Shown here: in pieces, positions 15,703-23,677 of the stretch
How positions within the stretch are numbered: the first letter of the stretch is position 1
Layout: each line of letters begins with the position of its first letter
NCBI RefSeq assembly: GCF_000702825.1
Contig: NZ_JNKF01000012.1
Coordinates: 1 to 64,000, forward strand
Length of the DNA: 64,000 bases
Direction: 5' to 3'
Source of the DNA: Prevotella sp. P6B1
GTDB taxonomy: Bacteria > Bacteroidota > Bacteroidia > Bacteroidales > Bacteroidaceae
Notes under the pieces: generated by a model
Seen by the model: only the letters and a program-made list of their open reading frames with translations
The model's database searches: none
Told to the model about the DNA's origin: nothing
Position numbers and translations under genes: made by a program

Positions 15703-17575
15703 TGTCGTCAAAAATATCAAAAAAATCCAACTGTTTGGGTTCAGCAATCCTCTCTGCTGGTACAATATTCTTTCTTCTTAAAATGGCAGATACACCTTCT
15801 GCCTGATTATCTATACACTTCAAAAATTCTTCATCAGAAATAGGAATCTTCCGTTTTTTCCTAAAACTATACCCAAAATATGGCGCAAATATTGGATGAA
15901 GAGAATACATATAATCTCTGACATCCGATTTGCTGCTCAACTTATTAGCAGGCATTCTGACCAATGCCAAATACATAACTCCTGCTGATAATAGTTCTAC
16001 TGTTCTTTCCGATACTTTTCCTTCTATTTCAAACTGAACGATTTCTGGTGCAAGATTATCGCCATCTTTAGCCAATTGCCCAAAAACGGTGCCGAGCGAC
16101 TGCACCATTCTTGTTAACTGAACTCCTTTCTTTGTTGTTCCATCCAACTCAGTTAAATTTTTCCATCCCACATGTTTTGCAGCCTTGGTTTGTACATCAA
16201 GCGGTATTGGTTTTGAAATATCGCCTCCACTACGAAGATGGTAAAAATAGGCCTTATATACCAACTCCATCAAATATCTGATGTTTCCATTAGATAATTT
16301 CACGAATGTGTTCCATCCTGCATAGTATTTTGAAATTTCACCGCTTCCTCGTCCTCTTTTTATTTTAAATAGTAAACTGTATCGATAATTTTCATATCTT
16401 ACATTCCAATTTTTTCTATTCAGCTCAAAGTCCTTCACTATTGCTTCAAGGTTTTCATTATGGCAGATCGTCCAAAAATACAAGAAAAATTTATATAATG
16501 GATGGATATTTAAATCTATTCCCTTTTCTTGTTCAAATTCAACAACCTTTTTACAGTATTCATGTTCCTCAACTCCCCATTTCTGCCCCTCTTCTTCTAT
16601 ACTGATTGAAGTTAGCACCTCATCCATGCACGCAAAGGGCATCCCATCTTCATATAAATTCTTTAGTCTAAGAATACATACATCTTGAGCAAACTTATCA
16701 AACAACGTTCCGTTTTCCTTGTCAGTAAAATCACGAACGATATCAAATAACACATAGTCGGCTGGGTCATTAAGCACCTCGTCATCATTTAAAGTCGTTT
16801 TTACCCTCCAGCCATTTTCCCTAACTCCAATTTTAAATGTATATGATTCGGGAACATGTTTCAGTAATGAGTTTACAATAATTTGCTGGTAGTCAAGGAG
16901 GTTTTCATACTCATCTATTAAAAAATAGAATGATTTATTTCTAAACTGTTTTAATTTCAATGATTCCTCGGTAACCAGTTTTATTGGAACTCCTGACATA
17001 GAAAGATTCGGCATATTTCCATCAGCAATATTATTGATACTGCTTTGAAATATATAAAGAGCTGTTTCTATTTCATTAAACAGTTCGTCAGAACTGCATA
17101 TTGTTTCCGACAGTAGCAAAGTTGAAGCAATAAGTTTACATGCATTGGGTGAGAATTGTTCATCTTCGGGCGATAAAGATTTATGCCAATTTATAAAATA
17201 TAATACCTCATAAGTAAAAATCAGATTAATATAATGAGAAAAAATAGGAATCCATTTTTCTATACTAATGTTTTTCCCAGAAAATACCGTAACATGATTC
17301 GTATTGGTTCTACAATATATGCCAATATATGGAACTTTGTCAAATTCCGCCAGACTTTGATTGTTTAGGGCATACTGTCCTTGGTATGACAATCCTTTTA
17401 AGACCGTTGTTTTGCCAGTTCCCCTACCTCCGATAAGTACGCAAGGTCTCCTGTCAGTTAATTCATTCAAATAGCTTGGAGTCGCGAAAAATTTAAAAAT
17501 ATCTTCGTGAAGCCATTCTGCTCGGTAATTTCCAAACAATTCGTCAAGCAGAACTAATTTATCTTTTGTATCCAT
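15695..17575 (-). CDS. ORC/CDC6-like AAA+ ATPase
   Basis: The 626-residue protein has Walker A GGRGTGKT (49-56) and Walker B FYFLIDEYENLLD (216-228). It opens with FFATPSYLNELTDRRPCVLI, the layout of ORC/CDC6-type ATPases found in bacterial conflict operons. After the ATPase core, a long helical C-terminal region (about 350-600) has no recognised enzymatic motif. The gene overlaps the upstream phosphoribosyltransferase-like gene by 17 bases and is itself overlapped by the next gene, so all three are probably made together. In such operons these ATPases are thought to be switches that control an effector. No phage target is known. Confidence 0.78.
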   Translation of the reverse strand: MDTKDKLVLLDELFGNYRAEWLHEDIFKFFATPSYLNELTDRRPCVLIGGRGTGKTTVLKGLSYQGQYALNNQSLAEFDKVPYIGIYCRTNTNHVTVFSGKNISIEKWIPIFSHYINLIFTYEVLYFINWHKSLSPEDEQFSPNACKLIASTLLLSETICSSDELFNEIETALYIFQSSINNIADGNMPNLSMSGVPIKLVTEESLKLKQFRNKSFYFLIDEYENLLDYQQIIVNSLLKHVPESYTFKIGVRENGWRVKTTLNDDEVLNDPADYVLFDIVRDFTDKENGTLFDKFAQDVCILRLKNLYEDGMPFACMDEVLTSISIEEEGQKWGVEEHEYCKKVVEFEQEKGIDLNIHPLYKFFLYFWTICHNENLEAIVKDFELNRKNWNVRYENYRYSLLFKIKRGRGSGEISKYYAGWNTFVKLSNGNIRYLMELVYKAYFYHLRSGGDISKPIPLDVQTKAAKHVGWKNLTELDGTTKKGVQLTRMVQSLGTVFGQLAKDGDNLAPEIVQFEIEGKVSERTVELLSAGVMYLALVRMPANKLSSKSDVRDYMYSLHPIFAPYFGYSFRKKRKIPISDEEFLKCIDNQAEGVSAILRRKNIVPAERIAEPKQLDFFDIFDDND

Positions 17576-18461
17576 GCTGATAATGTTTTTTAATTAACGG
17601 TTTCCATGTATCAGAATTCCAATAAAAGAAAGCCGGACATGCATCTGGTATGCCATTTTTAAAAGCCAATGCCAATCCCTGTTCGCAAAATCCCTTTGCA
17701 TCTACAACAGCCGCTCCATCTGTTTCCGGAATACCTTCTTTTTTAACAATCCTCTTATATAAATCCATCCACTTATCATATAGCTTATGGTTTCCTTTCC
17801 AGCATAATCCGTCAACGTTAAACAAACTATACTCAGGACCTAACAAATGAAGATAAACCAGATTCAAGCCTTTGCAATACTTTTCTATAGCCTGTTTTCC
17901 CATCTCGTTTACAACCAATGGAGCATAAACTACCCGATGCTGTTTCTCATCAACAATTTCCGAAATTGAACCAAACTGCCCTTTCCACAATTCATTCCAT
18001 GCTTCGCAACACTGCGCTCCTGTTCCTACAAAATCATCGACCAGAATAACATTAAGTGGTTTTTGTGCTCCAACAAGTCGCTGCACCATAGTATATGGAT
18101 CTACAATATTTTCATTGGGAATATCAAGTTTATCGCGCAACTTGCTTGTAAAAAACGTACCGCTATGAACAAAACCCTTATCATCACCTGGTATAAAACT
18201 ATATAAGCAACCATTAATAAAACTTTCGTGCGACCAATTTTGATCATGTTTTTGGAAATAGTATCCACATTTTCCAACTACAGTCTTCAACATTTGATCC
18301 ACATGAAGTTCGGGGATATAAACAAAGAAATCAAGAATGTGTTTTGCTATTTGTCGATCTTCTCCTTCTTCAAAATTCTCTAACCATCTTTTATAGTTAA
18401 ACTCGGAGGTTAGCGGCCATAGCTGAACATCTTGGTAATACTGATATTTACTGTAATCCAT
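17559..18461 (-). CDS. Phosphoribosyltransferase-like protein of a conflict operon
   Basis: The 300-residue protein contains LNVILVDDFVGTGAQCCEAW near residues 136-155, the PRPP-binding loop pattern (hhhhDDhhxTG) of type I phosphoribosyltransferases. The N-terminal region is a helical extension with several tryptophans and tyrosines. No base-specific hood of a known salvage enzyme is recognised, so it is unlikely to be a housekeeping PRTase. Pairing with an ORC/CDC6-like ATPase matches predicted conflict systems in which a PRTase-like domain acts on nucleotides. It is the first gene of the operon; a GGAGG-containing stretch lies shortly upstream. The substrate is unknown. Confidence 0.75.
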   Translation of the reverse strand: MDYSKYQYYQDVQLWPLTSEFNYKRWLENFEEGEDRQIAKHILDFFVYIPELHVDQMLKTVVGKCGYYFQKHDQNWSHESFINGCLYSFIPGDDKGFVHSGTFFTSKLRDKLDIPNENIVDPYTMVQRLVGAQKPLNVILVDDFVGTGAQCCEAWNELWKGQFGSISEIVDEKQHRVVYAPLVVNEMGKQAIEKYCKGLNLVYLHLLGPEYSLFNVDGLCWKGNHKLYDKWMDLYKRIVKKEGIPETDGAAVVDAKGFCEQGLALAFKNGIPDACPAFFYWNSDTWKPLIKKHYQHGYKR

Positions 18462-18547
18462 AATCTACTTAATTATCATTCCTCCTTCGCCCTTTCTTTG
18501 TGGCCAAAACAAATAAGCGCAAAATTGCCAAAGAGCTTTGATATATT

Positions 18548-18992
18548 TCATTTCTTTGGCAATTCAAGTATTCCCTCCACCTCATGCTCCACACGCTCGA
18601 CCTCTGGTCGCTCATTCGAGCTTGTGAGTCTTGAGAACGGCCCCTCCTTGCATTCAAATATCACGCTATCCGGCTCCAAAGCCTCTATCTTATGCCCCCC
18701 CTTTCGGAATATTCACACCATATCGGCCATCCTCACTACATAACACCACATCCTCGATAATCGTCCCATCATCCCTATGAGTAGTCACCCGCACCTTCCC
18801 TCGCAGAATCACAAACGTTTCATCTTTTGTGGGACGTTTATGTATAGGGACTTCGGTCCCTGGTTCAACCGCATTCAGGAATCTATGGCACTTTTCATCC
18901 AGGCTCTGATGAAAGTTGTAGTTCATCCTAAGCCTCGGTGAAGCCTTTGCTTTTCCACAAACCTTATCGAGCAACTCCTTTCCTATAATCAT
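18548..18992 (-). pseudogene. WbuC-family cupin with a one-base frameshift in a G7 tract
   Basis: The start MIIGKELLDKVCGKAKASPR and the middle (VPIHKRPTKDETFVILRGKV) are clearly WbuC family, but more diverged than the other two copies. At GTCAATATTCCGAAA-like codons the coding strand runs into seven G's and the frame ends in TAA (IPKGGA-stop). Dropping one G restores GHKIEALEPDSVIFECKEGP and a natural C-terminus ending in KK, giving about 147 residues. So the gene is off by one base in a homopolymer. Mutation, phase variation or a sequencing error are all possible. The upstream flank carries a further 41-base relic of another wbuC. Confidence 0.8.
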
Positions 18993-19034
18993 ATCACCCT
19001 GCACAAAACATACGATACAAAGAACCTCAGTCCG

Positions 19035-19075
19035 TCCTCTGCTTACTGTCCTCAAGTTCTAGTTTGTCCTCAGGC
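19035..19075 (-). repeat. Relic of a wbuC 5' segment
   Basis: The stretch aligns with the part of wbuC that encodes RLRTNLDLRTSAEDG in the intact copies, at roughly four bases in five. It directly abuts the frameshifted WbuC-like gene and the small gene at 19078-19239. It has no reading frame of its own and is best read as the remains of a further cupin gene. Confidence 0.6.
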
Positions 19076-19077
19076 TT

Positions 19078-19239
19078 TCACTTGTGCACAATTTCACGAA
19101 CCACAGGCTTTTCGTAATCTTTTAGCTCACTACGATCAATGGAAAGGCTCACACTCTCCACTATTTGTGGACTTAAAGAAGCATCCGATGTTTGTATAGT
19201 ATATGGGCCACAATACTGTATTGTAATAACTCTACTCAT
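19078..19239 (-). CDS. 53-residue protein downstream of the SDH protease
   Basis: A complete short frame starts MSRVITIQYCGPYTIQTSD and ends REIVHK with TGA. It begins ten bases after the stop of the protease gene on the same strand, so it is probably the last member of that operon. The amino-acid pattern (alternating strand-like segments, then a charged helix SIDRSELKDYEKP) looks like a real small protein rather than a chance frame. I recognise no family; it may be a regulator or substrate of the protease. Confidence 0.6.
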   Translation of the reverse strand: MSRVITIQYCGPYTIQTSDASLSPQIVESVSLSIDRSELKDYEKPVVREIVHK

Positions 19240-19249
19240 AATTAAAAAT

Positions 19250-20344
19250 TCAATACTTAATCCACCCAGAACCCTTTGGAGTCAAGTTAAACTTCAGGTT
19301 CAAATTCGAATCTCGCCAATATGCAATAGTAATGTCATTATAAAACACTTTTGCTGCGTATGGACTCTCTATAGAGGCCAACATGCATTTCACATTTAAT
19401 GCTTGTTGCTGAATTACATTAACTTGATTTGCTATTTGATTGTATATTGCTTGTTTTTGCGCATCTGGTAGATTTGCAGGCAAATTGATAACAGGAATAC
19501 TATTAATAGCCTTCGACGCGTTAGGATTTGCCAGCACTTCGTTTACTACGTTGAACGGTTCATTACATTTCATCTCTGCTTCATAGTCAAGCCACACCTT
19601 CCATAACAACCCTTCAAGTTCTGCATCTGGCATAGTAACAGGCAGCCCCATTTTCTTAGCTTCTAAACGCCCTACTGCATATCCATGATGATAGTAGGAA
19701 GAGTTTAGTGCCTTGGCAATTTCCTTTATCTTCTTATTGTTTTTTATATGGAAACCAAGCATCTTCTCACTTAACGAAAATGATAGCCGCTGGCTTCTTT
19801 TCGACCTTCCTATATTCAAAGCACCCACCTGCTCCATTAGTGGTGGTATTGCAGTCTTCATCTGCTCTTTGTCAGCTTTTACATCAGCCTTTAGAAATTC
19901 AATATAGTTTACAATATCCTCAGGGCTGAATTCCAGTTGTTCTGTTGCTCCCGATGGAGTTCTATGCGGTGCAGACAACTGAGGATCAACAGGTCCAATA
20001 TTTGAGTATGGGTGCATCACCAGCTCATCTGCTCCTAGTGAGAGGATAGTGGCAGCGCTATAAGCTACATACGGCAGTAATACTGATACTGTTTCAAAAC
20101 GTTCCCTTAGCAGCCCCATAATTCTCAGAGATGTTATTGGGTCACCGCCATTACTGATAATCAGGAAGTCTATACTCTTCTTCTCCTTGGGAATTAGTTC
20201 AAGCTGGTCAATTATAGGGCGAATAGAATCGCCAGCCATCTGGCTACCCATTCCAGGACGAATTGAAGTCACATACGTCAGCAAAGGTCTTCGCCTTTTC
20301 TGTACAATCTTATCAAAGATCTTTTTTCTCTCTGTATAGCCCAT
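19250..20344 (-). CDS. Serine dehydrogenase proteinase family (ClpP/SppA-like) protein
   Basis: The 364-residue protein matches the SDH family of ClpP-like proteases. It has LIISNGGDP (61-69), a nucleophile region PYVAYSAATILSLGADELVM with Ser96, and NIGPVDPQ (115-122), which is diagnostic. The C-terminal half is helical and less conserved. There is no signal peptide, although SppA relatives are membrane-linked, so a cytoplasmic location is likely. It lies in an operon of small unknown proteins behind the promoter at 22155-22185, separated by 219 bases from the gene before it. Stand-alone SDH proteases occur in defence-related loci, but the target here is unknown. Confidence 0.85.
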   Translation of the reverse strand: MGYTERKKIFDKIVQKRRRPLLTYVTSIRPGMGSQMAGDSIRPIIDQLELIPKEKKSIDFLIISNGGDPITSLRIMGLLRERFETVSVLLPYVAYSAATILSLGADELVMHPYSNIGPVDPQLSAPHRTPSGATEQLEFSPEDIVNYIEFLKADVKADKEQMKTAIPPLMEQVGALNIGRSKRSQRLSFSLSEKMLGFHIKNNKKIKEIAKALNSSYYHHGYAVGRLEAKKMGLPVTMPDAELEGLLWKVWLDYEAEMKCNEPFNVVNEVLANPNASKAINSIPVINLPANLPDAQKQAIYNQIANQVNVIQQQALNVKCMLASIESPYAAKVFYNDITIAYWRDSNLNLKFNLTPKGSGWIKY

Positions 20345-20563
20345 ATTTTTAGATGATTTCTACTTGTATATAATCGGATGTTTTTCTCTTCGACATGAAC
20401 CCTCACCCATGCGTCCAGCGCTTTCCCCGCTGATTTCTCTTCGAAAATCCGTCATGCCGTTGTCCCGTCATGCCAGCCTATCTTTGCCACCATTTCCTCC
20501 GCGTTAGTGCAGGACCTTCCTCCCAACCCCACAACACCTCTCTTCCTCATTATAACCATCATT

Positions 20564-21163
20564 TCAGAATACGCCCAAACTTGCAAGAAAGCCAGGTAAG
20601 CATTGATCTGGTAAAAGAAACGGGATATCATGGCCCTTGTACCGCATATTCCCAGGCTGCGGTTTTTGAGAAACCAGTTTGCTGCGATCAGCATATTTTC
20701 GCTTCATAAAAACAAACGGGATACCATAAGATTCACTTGGATTATTCGCTTTATCCATCACATCGCCCCTTCGATGAAAGATATCGAAACTCTCACCTAG
20801 TTTACTATGATATACGCCGTCAGCTATGATTCGGGCTGCATGCGTCCAATTACCGTCTTTTTGGTATAGAGCAACTTTATCATACCCAGCTTCAGGCAAA
20901 TCATCATTACATACCTCAAATCCAAAATACCTGAACGTCTCAACCAATGAATTTGGGGCGGTATCCAGGGGTATGTGATTGGGCCACCAAAACCATGCTA
21001 TATCTCTACCCGTAGCAATCCATATATCTTGATAACCAATAGCAAAAGCGATACAATTGTATTTCTTGTCTTCATCGCTATTGACCACAAAAGCTAGGTC
21101 ATATTCAAGGTCAGGATAATGACCTATACATTTATCCCTTTCTTCTTTAGTATTTCCAGCCAT
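20564..21163 (-). CDS. DUF7689-like protein
   Basis: The 199-residue protein has the pattern I associate with DUF7689: YNCIAFAIG, then WFWWPNHIP, then THAARIIADGVYHSKLG and FDIFHRRGDV. The conserved Cys and His could form a papain-like Cys-His pair, but no activity is established to my knowledge. The last 30 residues (after FVFMKRK) look unlike the usual family end, so the C-terminus may be altered. The start overlaps the preceding gene by 40 bases. The 219 bases after its stop hold no gene I can support. Confidence 0.65.
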   Translation of the reverse strand: MAGNTKEERDKCIGHYPDLEYDLAFVVNSDEDKKYNCIAFAIGYQDIWIATGRDIAWFWWPNHIPLDTAPNSLVETFRYFGFEVCNDDLPEAGYDKVALYQKDGNWTHAARIIADGVYHSKLGESFDIFHRRGDVMDKANNPSESYGIPFVFMKRKYADRSKLVSQKPQPGNMRYKGHDIPFLLPDQCLPGFLASLGVF

Positions 21164-21552
21164 ACCTTACATACAAAGTCTAAAGGCAAATAGCCCTTAT
21201 ATTCCATCTCTCCTTCATAAATCTTGTCCAGGGCATGTACAAGAGGCGTTGGTCCCTTCTCCAATTCCCTGAATATGAACGGTACTGCATCCTCTTTCAT
21301 ATCTACTATAGCATCGAAATAAGAACTTGCAAAATTGTTCACCGACATAAAAGAAGAATCTCTCTGCCACCCTGCTAAGTTTGACACAAATTCGCATTCC
21401 ACCTGACTACTCCTTGTATCCAAGGTGGTAACTCTGTCTGAACCACAACTTGTCGTTAAGCCAATTTTAACGGATACGCGAGAGAAGTCCTCTTTCAATT
21501 CATCGTCTTTGAAAGAGAATGGAGTTGATTGATTGATGTTAAAATCACTCAT
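21124..21552 (-). CDS. Unknown 142-residue protein
   Basis: The ATG at 21552 (MSDFNINQSTPFSF) overlaps the stop of the upstream gene by eight bases and is preferred over a start inside that gene. The protein has no membrane segment and no motif I can identify. The C-terminal part (VHALDKIYEGEMEYKGYLPL) is helical. It overlaps the DUF7689-like gene downstream, so the pair is translationally coupled and probably works together, perhaps as a bound partner. Confidence 0.6.
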   Translation of the reverse strand: MSDFNINQSTPFSFKDDELKEDFSRVSVKIGLTTSCGSDRVTTLDTRSSQVECEFVSNLAGWQRDSSFMSVNNFASSYFDAIVDMKEDAVPFIFRELEKGPTPLVHALDKIYEGEMEYKGYLPLDFVCKVWLEILKKKGINV

Positions 21553-21937
21553 GCTTAACCAATGCTTTAAAGGGATAGGCTTGCAGCACATTATCATTAA
21601 CCAAGACCACAACCTCATAATCTCCAGGATTATTCAAGGCTACTCCCTGAATATTTGTACACATAGCAAGACGCACGTCCTTACCTCCACCGTTATGCTT
21701 AATCTCCAAGTGGCCTTTAATTTCATGCAATGGTTTCGCATCACCAGCAGGTTTAATCCTTACTAAAATATCAAAGCCCCCTGACTCTTCATGAGGGAAG
21801 AGTATTTTCAACGCCAAGCCAAGCTGACCACGCCAAGGAAACTTCTCTGAAACTATATCCTCAAATGTATTAACAATTGTGAGCCTCCCATTGGTATTGA
21901 AAGCCCCTTCACATAATGTAAAAAGCTCTATTCTCAT
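21545..21937 (-). CDS. DUF6941 family protein
   Basis: The best start is the ATG that gives MRIELFTLCEGAFNTNGRLT (130 residues), a typical opening of DUF6941 proteins; a start 18 codons upstream is possible but adds an atypical leader. The protein is predicted to be beta-rich, with G-x-L-x-I-V-N-T-F followed by several short strands. The function of the family is unknown. It is the first gene of the operon behind the promoter at 22155-22185, with a leader of about 210 bases. Confidence 0.72.
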   Translation of the reverse strand: MRIELFTLCEGAFNTNGRLTIVNTFEDIVSEKFPWRGQLGLALKILFPHEESGGFDILVRIKPAGDAKPLHEIKGHLEIKHNGGGKDVRLAMCTNIQGVALNNPGDYEVVVLVNDNVLQAYPFKALVKHE

Positions 21938-22154
21938 AATTTTGAACAATTTAGAATTAGCACTACTTATTTCATTGTATTCGTCCATCAATTTGGAATG
22001 TCACGCACCTGTTCCTTCGCATCCCCCTTGGCATAGTAATTTTCCGCAAGGCGCACCTTAAAACATTAAGATTCAGCACTTTACGAGAAGTTTTTAGTTT
22101 GTTCACATTTATGTACTCAGGGTGATTTTCGATGTCGACATCCCTTTCCGTTGG
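21938..22154. other. Long leader of the DUF6941/SDH operon
   Basis: No intact gene is seen. A short minus-strand stretch reads KVRLAENYYAKGDAKEQV and then stops; it looks like the tail of a decayed protein, without a start. The rest forms the untranslated leader between the promoter and the DUF6941 start. I see no clear riboswitch or attenuator structure. Confidence 0.4.
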
Positions 22155-22185
22155 CAAATATACGAAATTTCTCTTTACTTCCAAA
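22155..22185 (-). promoter_or_regulatory. Bacteroidetes sigma-70-type promoter
   Basis: On the minus strand TTTG (22182-22185) is followed after exactly 19 bases by TATATTTG (22155-22162). This matches both boxes of the Bacteroidetes consensus with ideal spacing. It points into the DUF6941/SDH protease operon. Confidence 0.8.
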
Positions 22186-22403
22186 CAAAAACAAGAAAAA
22201 ATCGAATTATTACCAAATATCTCAAAAAAAATAAAACGCTAACCAAGTATTTCTACTTTGATAGCGGCTACCTTTTTATTTGGGGCTATTAGGGGTGAAT
22301 GGTGGTGATGATTATTCATTCACATAGGGCCGAGGCCCTACGCTACATTATGAGCCCCTTACAGGGGCGATGGGTGATTGGATATATTGCCCCTACAGGG
22401 CAT
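22186..22403. repeat. Intergenic spacer with GCCCCT-ACAGGGGC repeats
   Basis: No gene is seen. Two short palindromic elements, CCCCTTACAGGGG (around 22353-22365) and CCCCTACAGGG (around 22390-22400), resemble the dispersed repeats common between Prevotella and Bacteroides genes. A GGGCCGAGGCCC palindrome lies a little before them. Confidence 0.55.
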
Positions 22404-22432
22404 AAAAAAAGGCCGATGCAATGCATCGACCC
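22404..22432 (-). terminator. Rho-independent terminator of the capsule block
   Basis: The minus strand forms an eight-base stem, GGTCGATG paired with CATCGGCC (one G-T pair), around a five-base loop and followed by seven T's. It lies about 30 bases after the stop of the UDP-GlcNAc 2-epimerase gene and marks the end of the long transcription block that starts before gmd. Confidence 0.85.
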
Positions 22433-22459
22433 TCTTGCGTATTCTCTAATTCTTGGGAT

Positions 22460-23626
22460 TTAGAATTTTCTCCAGACCATTTTATTAACAACCCCCACGT
22501 AACTCTGAATGATGCGTACCACCTTGGTTGATACATTCTCATCCACGTAGTCGGGTACAGGAATGCCCTGATGACCGTCCTTAATCAGGCTTACAGCCAC
22601 ATCTACGCTCTGGAGCAATCCAATGGTATCAATACCACTCAGCACAAAACAACCTTTATCCAATGCCTCAGGGCGCTCTGTCGAAGTGCGAATGCAAATG
22701 GCAGGGAACGGATGCCCAACTGATGTAAAGAAGCTACTCTCTTCAGGCAGAGTACCAGAGTCAGAAACTACAGCAAAAGCATTCATCTGCAGGCAGTTGT
22801 AATCATGGAATCCAAGAGGCTCATGCTGAATCACGCGCTTGTCCAACACAAATCCCGACTGCTCCAATCTCTTACGACTACGAGGATGGCACGAATACAA
22901 GATTGGCATATCATACTTCTCAGCCATCTTATTTATTGCAGTGAACAACGAAAGGAAGTTCTTCTCCGTGTCAATATTCTCCTCACGATGAGCACTCAGC
23001 AGGATATACTTACCCTTCTCCAGTCCAAGCCTTGAATGAATATCGCTTGCCTCTATCTCAGCCAAGTTCTGATGCAGCACCTCAGCCATAGGCGAGCCAG
23101 TCACATACGTTCTCTCCTTCGGCAGTCCGCAATCAGCCAAATATCTACGAGCGTGCTCACTATAAGCCATATTCACATCGCTGATAATATCAACGATTCG
23201 GCGGTTTGTCTCCTCCGGCAGACACTCATCCTTACATCTGTTACCAGCCTCCATGTGGAAGATGGGAATATGCAGACGCTTGGCACCGATCACACTCAGA
23301 CAACTATTCGTATCACCCAATACCAACACAGCATCAGGCTTCGTCTCTACCATCACCTTATAACTCTTGTCGATGATGTTACCCATCGTTGCACCGAGAT
23401 CATCACCCACAGCCTCCATATAGATATCCGGATCTGCCAGCTTCAAGTCCTTGAAGAACACCCCATTCAGGTTGTAGTCATAGTTCTGACCCGTATGTGC
23501 CAACAGACAGTCAAAATACTGTCTGCACTTATTAATCACAGCTGCCAGTCTGATAATCTCAGGGCGTGTACCCACGATAATCAGCAGCTTCAGCTTTCCA
23601 TCGTTCTTAAAATGCTTAATATCCAT
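22460..23626 (-). CDS. capG: UDP-GlcNAc 2-epimerase type enzyme CapG/FnlC
   Basis: This is a non-hydrolysing 2-epimerase (about 388 residues from ATG 23626; an upstream TTG is less likely). Motifs seen are VGTRPEIIRLA near the start, FHMEAGNRC, LSAHREENID, and DSGTLPEESS. It follows capF and capE, so the substrate is expected to be UDP-N-acetyl-6-deoxy-talosamine, giving UDP-N-acetyl-L-fucosamine (the FnlC/WbjD step), rather than the ManNAc made by WecB. Cytoplasmic. It is the last gene of the block and is followed by a strong terminator. Confidence 0.92.
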   Translation of the reverse strand: MDIKHFKNDGKLKLLIIVGTRPEIIRLAAVINKCRQYFDCLLAHTGQNYDYNLNGVFFKDLKLADPDIYMEAVGDDLGATMGNIIDKSYKVMVETKPDAVLVLGDTNSCLSVIGAKRLHIPIFHMEAGNRCKDECLPEETNRRIVDIISDVNMAYSEHARRYLADCGLPKERTYVTGSPMAEVLHQNLAEIEASDIHSRLGLEKGKYILLSAHREENIDTEKNFLSLFTAINKMAEKYDMPILYSCHPRSRKRLEQSGFVLDKRVIQHEPLGFHDYNCLQMNAFAVVSDSGTLPEESSFFTSVGHPFPAICIRTSTERPEALDKGCFVLSGIDTIGLLQSVDVAVSLIKDGHQGIPVPDYVDENVSTKVVRIIQSYVGVVNKMVWRKF

Positions 23627-23677
23627 CTTATACAATTTTGAATCTAATTATTGTCAAATTTCGAGCATAGCGACCCA

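Noticed and set aside
13705..18461. Ordinary restriction-modification system
   Set aside because: The methyltransferase has no adjacent endonuclease or specificity subunit.
21972..22184. 70-residue minus-strand gene before DUF6941
   Set aside because: Its start lies upstream of the transcription start expected from the promoter at 22155-22185, and the product matches nothing.
23036..23641. Plus-strand frame opposite the 2-epimerase gene
   Set aside because: It has no domain and mirrors a well-supported gene on the other strand.
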